Shown in pieces: positions 1 to 5,337 of a stretch of 5,337 bases of DNA. Below the pieces are notes generated by a model. That model saw nothing but the letters and a program-made list of their open reading frames with translations, did not search any database and was not told where the DNA came from. Made by a program: the position numbers and the translations under genes. This stretch comes from Bacteroidota bacterium (GTDB taxonomy: Bacteria > Bacteroidota > Bacteroidia > Chitinophagales > Chitinophagaceae): positions 1 through 5,337 of the forward strand of contig JAKPBL010000403.1 of NCBI GenBank assembly GCA_029778965.1. Reading direction: 5' to 3'. Position 1 is the stretch's first letter. The number at the start of each line of letters is the position of its first letter.

Positions 1-135
1 GAAGCCCTCACCGGCGCTTCTGTAGCCGCGCTCACCATCTATGATATGTGCAAGGCACTGAGCCATGATATCGTGATCAAAGAAGTCAGGCTCGTGAAAA
101 AAACCGGCGGGAAAAATGATTTCAACAAAGAATAA
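1..135 (+). CDS. moaC: MoaC, cyclic pyranopterin monophosphate synthase (3' part only)
   Basis: This is the C-terminal 44 codons of MoaC, read in frame from base 1 to a TAA stop at 133-135; the 5' part lies outside the window. MoaC works with MoaA in the first step of molybdenum cofactor synthesis, turning the GTP-derived cyclic intermediate into cyclic pyranopterin monophosphate in the cytoplasm. The visible segment begins [20 protein letters not shown] and ends with KKTGGKND plus a short tail, matching the MoaC C-terminus closely. The Asp and Lys of the YDMCK motif correspond to active-site residues of E. coli MoaC (Asp128 and Lys131, from memory). No MoaB-type sequence follows, so this is not the end of a MoaC-MoaB fusion. 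The last 20 nt overlap the start of the mobA-like gene, indicating one transcript. Confidence 0.93.
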   Translation, partial: EALTGASVAALTIYDMCKALSHDIVIKEVRLVKKTGGKNDFNKE

Positions 136-733
136 CACAACGCCTTTAATAAACGGGCTGGTGCTTGCGGGCGGCAAAAGCAAACGGATGGGCATCGCCA
201 AAGACCTGATGCAATGGCACGGTAAAGCGCAACGTTATTATGCAGCCGATCTGCTGAACAGCTTTTGTGCAGAGACATTTATTTCCTGTCGTCCTGAACA
301 GGAAAAAGATATTGAAACCGGGTACAGGGCCTTGCCCGACAGTTTCCTGGATATGGGGCCGTTCGGTGGCATTCTCACTGCCCTGCGATCGCAAAGAAAC
401 AGGGCCTGGCTGGTGGTCGCCTGCGACCTGCCCCTGCTGAATGAAGCAACCCTTCGTTTCCTGGTCGCAAACCGGGATGCAAAAAAAATCGCCACTACTT
501 ACCAGAGCCCGCACGATGGTTTGCCCGAACCATTGGTAACGATATGGGAGCCGGACAGCTACCCGGCGCTCCTGCATTTTTTGGGAAAGGGAAATACCTG
601 CCCGCGAAAAGTGCTGATGAACAACGAGGTGTTGGTATTGCACGCCCCGCAACCCGAAGCGCTGATGAATGTAAACACTCCCGATGAAGCGGTAACAGCA
701 AAACAACTGTTGATAAACGCGCCGTACCCATGA
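116..733 (+). CDS. mobA: MobA-like molybdenum cofactor guanylyltransferase
   Basis: A 205-residue nucleotidyltransferase, close to the usual MobA length (about 190-210). MobA transfers GMP from GTP to molybdopterin, giving the guanine dinucleotide cofactor used by enzymes such as the oxidoreductase encoded downstream. Visible motifs are the nucleotide-binding loop [10 protein letters not shown] (17-26) followed by Lys29, GPFGGI (81-86), the metal-binding ACDLPLL (102-108, Asp104), and a C-terminal NVNTPDE (185-191). The usual Asp before the loop Lys (MGxDK) is Ala28 here. The ATG at 116 is the only reasonable start: an in-frame TGA lies at 95-97, and the next Met is inside the nucleotide loop. 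The start overlaps moaC by 20 nt and the stop overlaps moeB by 4 nt. The upstream sequence is A-rich with no clear Shine-Dalgarno. A related MocA-type cytidylyltransferase is possible, but the neighbouring bis-MGD enzyme and fdhD favour guanylylation. Confidence 0.88.
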   Translation: MISTKNNTTPLINGLVLAGGKSKRMGIAKDLMQWHGKAQRYYAADLLNSFCAETFISCRPEQEKDIETGYRALPDSFLDMGPFGGILTALRSQRNRAWLVVACDLPLLNEATLRFLVANRDAKKIATTYQSPHDGLPEPLVTIWEPDSYPALLHFLGKGNTCPRKVLMNNEVLVLHAPQPEALMNVNTPDEAVTAKQLLINAPYP

Positions 734-1761
734 GCGATGATCTTGAACGGTACCATTGCCAGATGGCATTGCCCGGCTTCGGTAAGCATGCCCAGCGGCT
801 TCTGCAAAAAGCCCGGGTGCTGCTGGTAGGCATTGGCGGACTGGGCTGCCCTGCCGCGCAATACCTCGCGGCAGCGGGCGTTGGTACCATCGGCATTGCA
901 GATGATGATATGGTATCGGCGGGCAACTTGCATCGCCAATTGCTTTACACCCCGGATGACCTGGGTTTGCCGAAAACAGCCGTGGCTGCAAAAAGACTAC
1001 AGCAACAGAACCCCTCCATAGAGATCATTCCTTACCACCTGCGGGTTACATCGCAGAACGTGATGGAGCTGATCGCGGATTTCGACCTGGTAATAGAAGG
1101 AACAGACAATTTTGAAACAAAGTGCCTGCTGAACGATGCCTGCGTATTGTCGGGTAAGCCCCTCGTTTATGGCGCCATCTACCAGTACGAGGGGCAGGTA
1201 AGCGTTTGGAATGTGCGGCAAAGCGATGGTAGCTGGTCGGTCAACTACCGCGATGTTTTTCCTGACGCCGAAAACGCAACAGTGCCCAATTGCGCGGAAG
1301 GCGGTGTTATGCCGACACTGGCCGGCATAACGGGCTGCATGCAGGCGAACGAAGCCATAAAATATATTACCCGATCGACAGACCTGCTGGCGGGGAAATT
1401 GTGGATAATGAACGTGCAGGATGGCAGCACCCGCATTATCGGGCTACCCAAACGATCTGCCGTAAGAATCACCGGGCTGCCGCAAACCGTTGCCACCATC
1501 GATGTCAGTGAGCTGCCAAATACCAGCCACTACGAGCTGATCGATGTGCGTACTGAAGAAGAACATTCCACTGCTAACATCGGCGGAAAGAACATCCCCC
1601 TGGATGACCTGGAAAAAAGCTGGAAGGAGATCGATACCAGGTTTCCCGTCATCTGCTATTGCAGTACGGGAAAAAGAAGCGCGACAGCCGCGCGCCTGCT
1701 GAAAAAGCAATTCCCCGACGCCCGGATCTATTCATTAAAAAACGGTATCGGGAACGGGTGA
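730..1761 (+). CDS. moeB: MoeB/ThiF-family adenylyltransferase with C-terminal rhodanese domain
   Basis: A 343-residue E1-like protein fused to a sulfurtransferase domain. MoeB adenylates the C-terminal Gly-Gly of the sulfur carrier MoaD; a fused rhodanese domain usually supplies persulfide sulfur, giving the MoaD thiocarboxylate used by molybdopterin synthase. The N-terminal ThiF domain (about 1-245) shows GIGGLGCP (34-41), SAGNLHRQ (63-70, Arg69), GTDNF (124-128, Asp126 at the ATP site) and VPNCAEGGV (185-193, Cys188 in the catalytic-cysteine region). The two CxxC zinc pairs of E. coli MoeB are missing; the first site reads NYRD. The rhodanese domain (about 255-343) has LIDVRTEEEH (270-279) and the persulfide loop CSTGKRS with Cys311. 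It ends at LKNGIGNG without the final Trp-containing helix usual in these domains. The start is fixed by a 4-nt ATGA overlap with mobA and the standard ERYHCQ opening. No moaD is visible, so a role with ThiS or another carrier cannot be excluded. Confidence 0.9.
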   Translation: MSDDLERYHCQMALPGFGKHAQRLLQKARVLLVGIGGLGCPAAQYLAAAGVGTIGIADDDMVSAGNLHRQLLYTPDDLGLPKTAVAAKRLQQQNPSIEIIPYHLRVTSQNVMELIADFDLVIEGTDNFETKCLLNDACVLSGKPLVYGAIYQYEGQVSVWNVRQSDGSWSVNYRDVFPDAENATVPNCAEGGVMPTLAGITGCMQANEAIKYITRSTDLLAGKLWIMNVQDGSTRIIGLPKRSAVRITGLPQTVATIDVSELPNTSHYELIDVRTEEEHSTANIGGKNIPLDDLEKSWKEIDTRFPVICYCSTGKRSATAARLLKKQFPDARIYSLKNGIGNG

Positions 1762-1768
1762 TGATCCG
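1737..1768 (-). terminator. Weak candidate intrinsic terminator of the leftward operon
   Basis: On the minus strand, three bases past the oxidoreductase stop codon, CGGATC (1768-1763) can pair with GATACCG (1749-1743), leaving one bulged A. This gives a 6-bp stem with a 13-nt loop, followed at once by six T (1742-1737). The order stem then T-run is right for the leftward operon only; the plus strand has no T-run after the hairpin. The stem is short and bulged, so this may be chance. If real, it lies inside the last codons of moeB. Confidence 0.3.
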
Positions 1769-1770
1769 GC

Positions 1771-4155
1771 TTACCTGGGTTGTGCTTCTATTCTTTCTAT
1801 CCGCTTGTATATTTCCGGGTCGTGTTTCCTGATCCTGATCTTCACATATTTTGACGCCGGCATATTGCTTTCTTTCACCACGTTGTTTACCGAAACCAGC
1901 ACATTGGTTTCGGGGAAATAGGTAACGGTATTCTGCTCGGGTATCTGGTAAGCGACAATGATGAACAAAGGCGCGATGCGTTCTATGCCGTCGTCGTAAT
2001 TGAACAGGTCCACCTTATCGCCGTTCCGAAAGCCTGCTTTCTGAATGTCTTTTTCGTTCATGAATATGACGCGCCGTTCGTTCTTGATGCCGCGGTAACG
2101 ATCGTCGAGCCCGTAAATAGTGGTATTGAACTGGTCGTGCGTGCGGGTGGTGGCCATCATGTATTCATCATCGGCCAGGCGGTTGTCGGGAATTTCCGTA
2201 AGGGTAAAAGGCGCACGGTAATTGTATTGACTGGCGAAAAGCTGCTCATCCCTCGCAGCATTGGGCAGGTAAAAGCCGCCTTTATGACGCACCCGCGTAT
2301 TGTAGTTATCGAAGCCGGGAATGCATTTTTCGATGTCGTCGCGCACAGCATCGTAGCTGTCGTGGTAACGCTGCCAGTTCACCACCGCCCGGCTACCCAA
2401 AGTAGCCATGGCCAGGCGGCAAACGATCTGGGTTTCGTTGAGAAGGTTGTTTGATACGGGCTTCAACACCCCTTTCGACGATTGGACCACACCCATAGAG
2501 TTTTCCGTACTTACGATCTGCAACTCGCCGTTCACGATGTCGAGATCGGACCTTGATAGCGTAGGCAGGATAATGGCTTCTTTTCCGTGAACCAGGTGTC
2601 CGCGGTTCAGCTTGGTAGATACACAAACCAATAAGCGGAGCTTTCGCAATGCATGGGCGGTATAAGTTGTATCGGGCGTGGCCGACAGGAAATTTCCACC
2701 CATGCAAAAAAGCAACTTTATTTTTTCCTCGTGTATGGCTTTGATGGCCCGCACCACATCGTAACCATGTTTGCGGGGCGGGTTGAAACCGAAGAACCGC
2801 TGCAGCCGGTCGAGTTGCTCATCGGTCGGCTTTTCATCGATCATCATCGTGCGGTTTCCCTGCACATTGCTGTGCCCGCGTACGGGGCAAACGCCGGCGC
2901 CTTTCTTCCCGATACTCCCTTTCAGCAGCAGGATGTTCAATATTTCCCGGATCATATCCACACCGTTGGGCTGTTGCGTCAGGCCCATGCCCCAGCATAC
3001 GATGATCCGGCTTTTAAAGGCCATCATCTGCGCGGCTTCATACAGCAGGTCGGCAGACACGCCGCACTCGGCTGCCAGCTCGTCCAGTCGGTAGTTTTCG
3101 AACTGGCGGCTAAAGGCCTCGTAACCGACGGTTTTTTCTTCAATGAATTTTTTATCGAGCACTTCGCCGGGCGATTTTCTCTCAAAATCCAGCAGCAGCC
3201 ATTCGATGGCCTTCAGCAAAGCCATATCGCCGTTTATTTTCACCGGCAGGTAGAGGTCGGCAAGTTTAACACCACTGCCGATAACGCCCTTTATCTCCTG
3301 CGGGTTGCGGAAGCCCATCAGCCCCGCTTCGGGCAGGGGATTGATGGCGATGATCTTTCCACCGTTCTTTTTCGTTTTTTCCAGGGCGCTCATCATTCGC
3401 GGCGCATTGGTGCCGGGGTTTTGCCCGATAATGACGACCACTTCCGACTCGTAAAAATCTTCCAGGGTCACCGTGCCCTTGCCGATGCCGATCGTGGGGC
3501 GTAATGCCGAGCCCGACGTTTCGTGGCACATATTCGAGCAGTCGGGCATATTGTTGGTGCCGTATTCTTTCGCAAAGAGCTGGTAAACGAACGAGGCTTC
3601 ATTGCTCGTTCTGCCGGAGGTATAAAAGGCGGCCTCGTCGGGCGATGCCAGCGCGTTCAGGTGCGCGGCGATCTTTCTAAATGCATCGTCCCAACTGATG
3701 GGCTGGTAATGCGTGCCGTCTTCGGGCAAATACACCGGGTCGGTGAGCCTGCCCATTTTGCCGATCTGGTAATCGTCGAGCTTCGACAGTTCGTACACCG
3801 AATTTTTTCGGAAGAATTCGGGCGTTACCCGCTTGGTGGTGGCTTCTTCGGCCAATGCCTTTGCGCCGTTCTCGCAATATTCGCCTATGGGCGACCGGTC
3901 GTCGTCGGGATCGGGCCAGGCGCAACTGGAGCAATCGAAGCCGCCGAACTGGTTCATGCTGAACAAAGCCCTTGCTCCCCGGAGCAGCGTTTTTTCTTCA
4001 ACCAGGTCGGAAAGAGAAGCCATCACCGCCGGTACACCCGCCGCCCATTTTTCCACATGCGTCAGCTTCAGGTTCAGCAGCCGGTACGGGTTTTCGGCAT
4101 CGGGTGTCTGGCGTTCCGGGTGTTTTTTATCTTCTTCTATTTTATCTTCTTCCAT
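1771..4155 (-). CDS. FdhF/YdeP-family molybdopterin-dependent oxidoreductase (formate dehydrogenase alpha-like)
   Basis: A 794-residue cytoplasmic molybdopterin oxidoreductase of the formate dehydrogenase H-like clade that includes E. coli YdeP and CbbBc-type proteins; their substrates and partners are largely unsettled. From the N-terminus it shows a charged EEDK repeat (2-11), MNQFGGFDCSSCAWPDP (67-83), CENGAKA (94-100), GTNNMPDCSNMCHETSG (199-215), GQNPGTNAP (244-252), VCWGMGLTQ (about 385-395), PVRGHSNVQGNR (about 425-437), and the C-terminal cofactor-binding HDQFNTTIYGLDDRYRG (about 670-690). Cys210 (TGC) sits where FdhF carries selenocysteine, so it is the likely molybdenum ligand. Only Cys75, Cys78 and Cys94 stand near the usual cluster site, so the normal four-cysteine [4Fe-4S] motif is incomplete. 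I chose the ATG at 4155, 10 nt after the small gene; a longer form from 4236 would overlap that gene by 71 nt and add no family motif. No twin-arginine signal is seen. fdhD upstream supports a sulfurated bis-MGD cofactor. Formate oxidation itself is not proven. Confidence 0.9.
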   Translation of the reverse strand: MEEDKIEEDKKHPERQTPDAENPYRLLNLKLTHVEKWAAGVPAVMASLSDLVEEKTLLRGARALFSMNQFGGFDCSSCAWPDPDDDRSPIGEYCENGAKALAEEATTKRVTPEFFRKNSVYELSKLDDYQIGKMGRLTDPVYLPEDGTHYQPISWDDAFRKIAAHLNALASPDEAAFYTSGRTSNEASFVYQLFAKEYGTNNMPDCSNMCHETSGSALRPTIGIGKGTVTLEDFYESEVVVIIGQNPGTNAPRMMSALEKTKKNGGKIIAINPLPEAGLMGFRNPQEIKGVIGSGVKLADLYLPVKINGDMALLKAIEWLLLDFERKSPGEVLDKKFIEEKTVGYEAFSRQFENYRLDELAAECGVSADLLYEAAQMMAFKSRIIVCWGMGLTQQPNGVDMIREILNILLLKGSIGKKGAGVCPVRGHSNVQGNRTMMIDEKPTDEQLDRLQRFFGFNPPRKHGYDVVRAIKAIHEEKIKLLFCMGGNFLSATPDTTYTAHALRKLRLLVCVSTKLNRGHLVHGKEAIILPTLSRSDLDIVNGELQIVSTENSMGVVQSSKGVLKPVSNNLLNETQIVCRLAMATLGSRAVVNWQRYHDSYDAVRDDIEKCIPGFDNYNTRVRHKGGFYLPNAARDEQLFASQYNYRAPFTLTEIPDNRLADDEYMMATTRTHDQFNTTIYGLDDRYRGIKNERRVIFMNEKDIQKAGFRNGDKVDLFNYDDGIERIAPLFIIVAYQIPEQNTVTYFPETNVLVSVNNVVKESNMPASKYVKIRIRKHDPEIYKRIERIEAQPR
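4123..4152 (-). repeat. Two tandem 15-bp units at the 5' end of the oxidoreductase gene
   Basis: Directly after the start codon the minus strand reads GAAGAAGATAAAATA followed by GAAGAAGATAAAAAA. These 15-nt units are identical except for one base and encode EEDKI and EEDKK. The repeat is in frame, so gain or loss of a unit would only change the length of a charged N-terminal tail. Its A-rich purine sequence could also keep the initiation region unstructured, which is an inference. Confidence 0.75.
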
Positions 4156-4165
4156 AACGATGGTT

Positions 4166-4519
4166 TTACTGGCAGCTAAGCTGGGGATTGGGATAATTAT
4201 CAGACTGGTCTTCGTCTGTATGGTCGATGCAGGCAAAATCCTTTTCCACCAGCAGCTTCAGGTTTCCCGTCTCCCCGCTAAAGCCAACGGTATCGGTACC
4301 GGCCAGCTCGTCGATCATGGCTTTAGGCATGTTCAGAACAATCCTGTTGCCGACGAAGTCGGCTGATAACGTATTGTCTGTAGTGGTCACAATTGCATAC
4401 ACCAGTGTTTTATGTGCAAATTCGGTATGCGCTTCCAGGCTGCCGGTTGCACCCAGCGTGGCCACCTCCGGCCTTGTCAGCCTGTACCGTACCGAATTAG
4501 CTTTGATCCTGATCTTCAT
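4166..4519 (-). CDS. Small conserved protein of unknown function (DUF7009-like)
   Basis: A 117-residue soluble protein beginning MKIRIKANSVRYRLTRPEV and ending with an acidic, polar tail, VEKDFACIDHTDEDQSDNYP (91-110). I recall proteins with this opening and a DEDQSDNYPNP ending as a Bacteroidota family labelled DUF7009, with no known function; the name is from memory. There is no signal peptide, membrane segment or recognisable catalytic motif. It has two cysteines, Cys97 and Cys116. The alternating hydrophobic pattern suggests mostly beta structure. The ATG at 4519 lies inside the last codons of fdhD (23-nt overlap in another frame), and the TAA ends 10 nt before the oxidoreductase start. 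This placement suggests co-expression and a role tied to the oxidoreductase or its cofactor, such as maturation or cofactor handling. No sequence motif proves that. Confidence 0.8.
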   Translation of the reverse strand: MKIRIKANSVRYRLTRPEVATLGATGSLEAHTEFAHKTLVYAIVTTTDNTLSADFVGNRIVLNMPKAMIDELAGTDTVGFSGETGNLKLLVEKDFACIDHTDEDQSDNYPNPQLSCQ

Positions 4520-5337
4520 ACGTGGTATTTATTACGGTGTTTTCTCCCAGGTGATACATATTGAACCGGCTCTCTCTCAGGAAGCCCAGCAGGGTTATGC
4601 CCGATTCCCGCGCCAGGTCAACGGCGAGGCTCGATGGCGCACCGATAGCGGCTACCAGCCGGATGCCTGCCATGTACGCTTTCTGCAACAGCTCGAAGCT
4701 GGCCCTTCCGCTCAGCAGCACGATATGCCGGTTCAGTGGCAGCGAATGGTTCACCAATGCCGCGCCAATGAGCTTGTCGAGCGCATTGTGCCGGCCCACG
4801 TCTTCGCGCAGCAACAGCAGGCTGCCATCGTCCATGCTGAACAACCCCGAAGCGTGGATACCCCCTGTAGCTGAAAAATTGTTTTGCGCAGCGCGTAGCT
4901 TTTGCGGCAGTTCGTAGAGCATGCTGGCAGACAGTGCCGCCAATGGCCTGTCCATGTCCCGAAACGGGCTGACCGTTTTTATCGATTCGATCGATCCTTT
5001 TCCGCAAACGCCGCAGCTCGAGGTGGTGTAGAAATTCCTGTCGGCCTGCGCCAGTTGCGGCCGGTAATCTTCCGCGAAGCTTACCTCCACCCTATTCGAC
5101 GCGCTATCCGTATCGGCGTGCCGCACGTGCTTCACCTGTTCGTAAGAAGACAGGATACCTTCCGTGAACAGGAAACCGAGCGCCAGCTCGATATCGTTTC
5201 CGGGGGTACGCATGGTAACCGAAATGTTTTTGCTGACCGGGCCTGCCGGCGCCTCATAACAGATACCGATCTCCAGCGGCTCTTCCACGGAAAGCGTATC
5301 TGAAAACGTCGTTGCTTCACGACCGTTCACCTTTGTT
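4497..5337 (-). CDS. fdhD: FdhD, formate dehydrogenase sulfurtransferase (5' end outside the window)
   Basis: FdhD takes sulfur from a cysteine desulfurase such as IscS and transfers it to the bis-MGD cofactor before insertion into formate dehydrogenase-type enzymes. About 279 codons are visible, nearly the full family length. Numbering from the in-frame GTG at 5330, the motifs are VEEPLEI (15-21), GFLFTEGI (52-59), the sulfur-transfer loop SCGVCGKGSIE (105-115, Cys106 and Cys109), TGGIHASGLF (154-163), REDVGRHNALDKLIG (174-188), SGRASFELLQKA (206-217) and GAPSSLAV (229-236). The GTG at 5330 is a poor start: the frame stays open to the edge (preceding codons ACA and AAG), and FdhD proteins normally have residues before this point, so the true start is probably beyond 5337. 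It ends with TAA at 4499-4497, overlapping the next gene by 23 nt. Its place upstream of the molybdopterin oxidoreductase points to that enzyme as its client. Confidence 0.94.
   Translation of the reverse strand, partial: TKVNGREATTFSDTLSVEEPLEIGICYEAPAGPVSKNISVTMRTPGNDIELALGFLFTEGILSSYEQVKHVRHADTDSASNRVEVSFAEDYRPQLAQADRNFYTTSSCGVCGKGSIESIKTVSPFRDMDRPLAALSASMLYELPQKLRAAQNNFSATGGIHASGLFSMDDGSLLLLREDVGRHNALDKLIGAALVNHSLPLNRHIVLLSGRASFELLQKAYMAGIRLVAAIGAPSSLAVDLARESGITLLGFLRESRFNMYHLGENTVINTTYEDQDQS

Noticed and set aside
481..488. Run of eight A in mobA forming an A AAA AAA slippery heptamer in the reading frame
   Set aside because: The zero frame gives a complete MobA, and the -1 product would lose the conserved C-terminus. 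I saw no clear stimulatory structure, and runs of this length are common.
146..991. Long open frame of 281 codons on the minus strand across mobA and moeB
   Set aside because: It crosses two well-supported plus-strand genes and its translation shows no recognisable domain. It is an antisense shadow of their codon bias.
1755..1777. Plus-strand hairpin around the moeB stop (CGGGTGA with TTACCTG)
   Set aside because: The stem relies on two G-T pairs and a 9-nt loop, and no T-run follows, so it does not support a terminator for the rightward operon.
2653..3504. 283-codon open frame on the plus strand inside the oxidoreductase gene
   Set aside because: The opposite strand encodes a protein with clear family motifs throughout this stretch. 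The antisense translation is low in recognisable structure and has no neighbouring support.
3523..4179. 218-codon plus-strand open frame opposite the oxidoreductase 5' end
   Set aside because: It is antisense to the conserved CSSCAWP region and has no domain of its own.
4156..4236. Longer N-terminus for the oxidoreductase from an ATG at 4236, with a hydrophobic SLIIIPIPSLAAS stretch like a signal peptide
   Set aside because: The extra 27 codons overlap the small gene by 71 nt in another frame and precede a highly charged segment. The family is cytoplasmic and would export by a twin-arginine signal, which is absent.
4227..4874. 215-codon plus-strand open frame opposite the small gene and fdhD
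   Set aside because: It spans the junction of two confident minus-strand genes, and its sequence resembles no known family.

Overview
The window is a compact molybdenum-cofactor (Moco) locus with no long non-coding stretch. It holds two gene blocks that point at each other. The protein variants suggest a member of the Bacteroidota, possibly near Chitinophagaceae: a MoeB with a C-terminal rhodanese domain, a MobA-like protein with a WHGKxQRYY region, and a small MKIRIK... protein that I recall as a Bacteroidota-type conserved family. Start codons preceded by A/T-rich sequence without clear Shine-Dalgarno motifs fit this. GC content looks close to 50%. The lineage is an inference; no rRNA or marker gene is present.

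Rightward block (1-1761): the last 44 codons of moaC (cyclic pyranopterin monophosphate synthase), then a mobA-like guanylyltransferase, then a MoeB/ThiF-type adenylyltransferase fused to a rhodanese domain. The genes overlap by 20 nt and 4 nt (ATGA), so they almost certainly form one operon. The remaining moa/moe genes probably lie upstream, outside the window.

Leftward block (5337-1771): fdhD (5' end beyond the window edge), a small conserved uncharacterised protein (DUF7009-like), and a large FdhF/YdeP-type molybdopterin oxidoreductase. fdhD overlaps the small gene by 23 nt, and the small gene ends 10 nt before the best oxidoreductase start. The two blocks converge with only 9 nt between stop codons, and a weak candidate terminator for the leftward block lies inside the 3' end of moeB.

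The genes make a coherent pathway. MoaC builds the pterin precursor. MoeB-rhodanese activates and probably sulfurates the MoaD sulfur carrier. MobA attaches GMP to give the bis-MGD cofactor. FdhD passes sulfur to the bis-MGD, as formate dehydrogenases need, and the FdhF/YdeP-type enzyme is the likely client. The least understood part is the small protein locked between fdhD and the oxidoreductase, together with an oxidoreductase that has no electron-transfer partner visible here and whose substrate is unknown. I see no mobile elements, CRISPR arrays, tRNA or rRNA genes.
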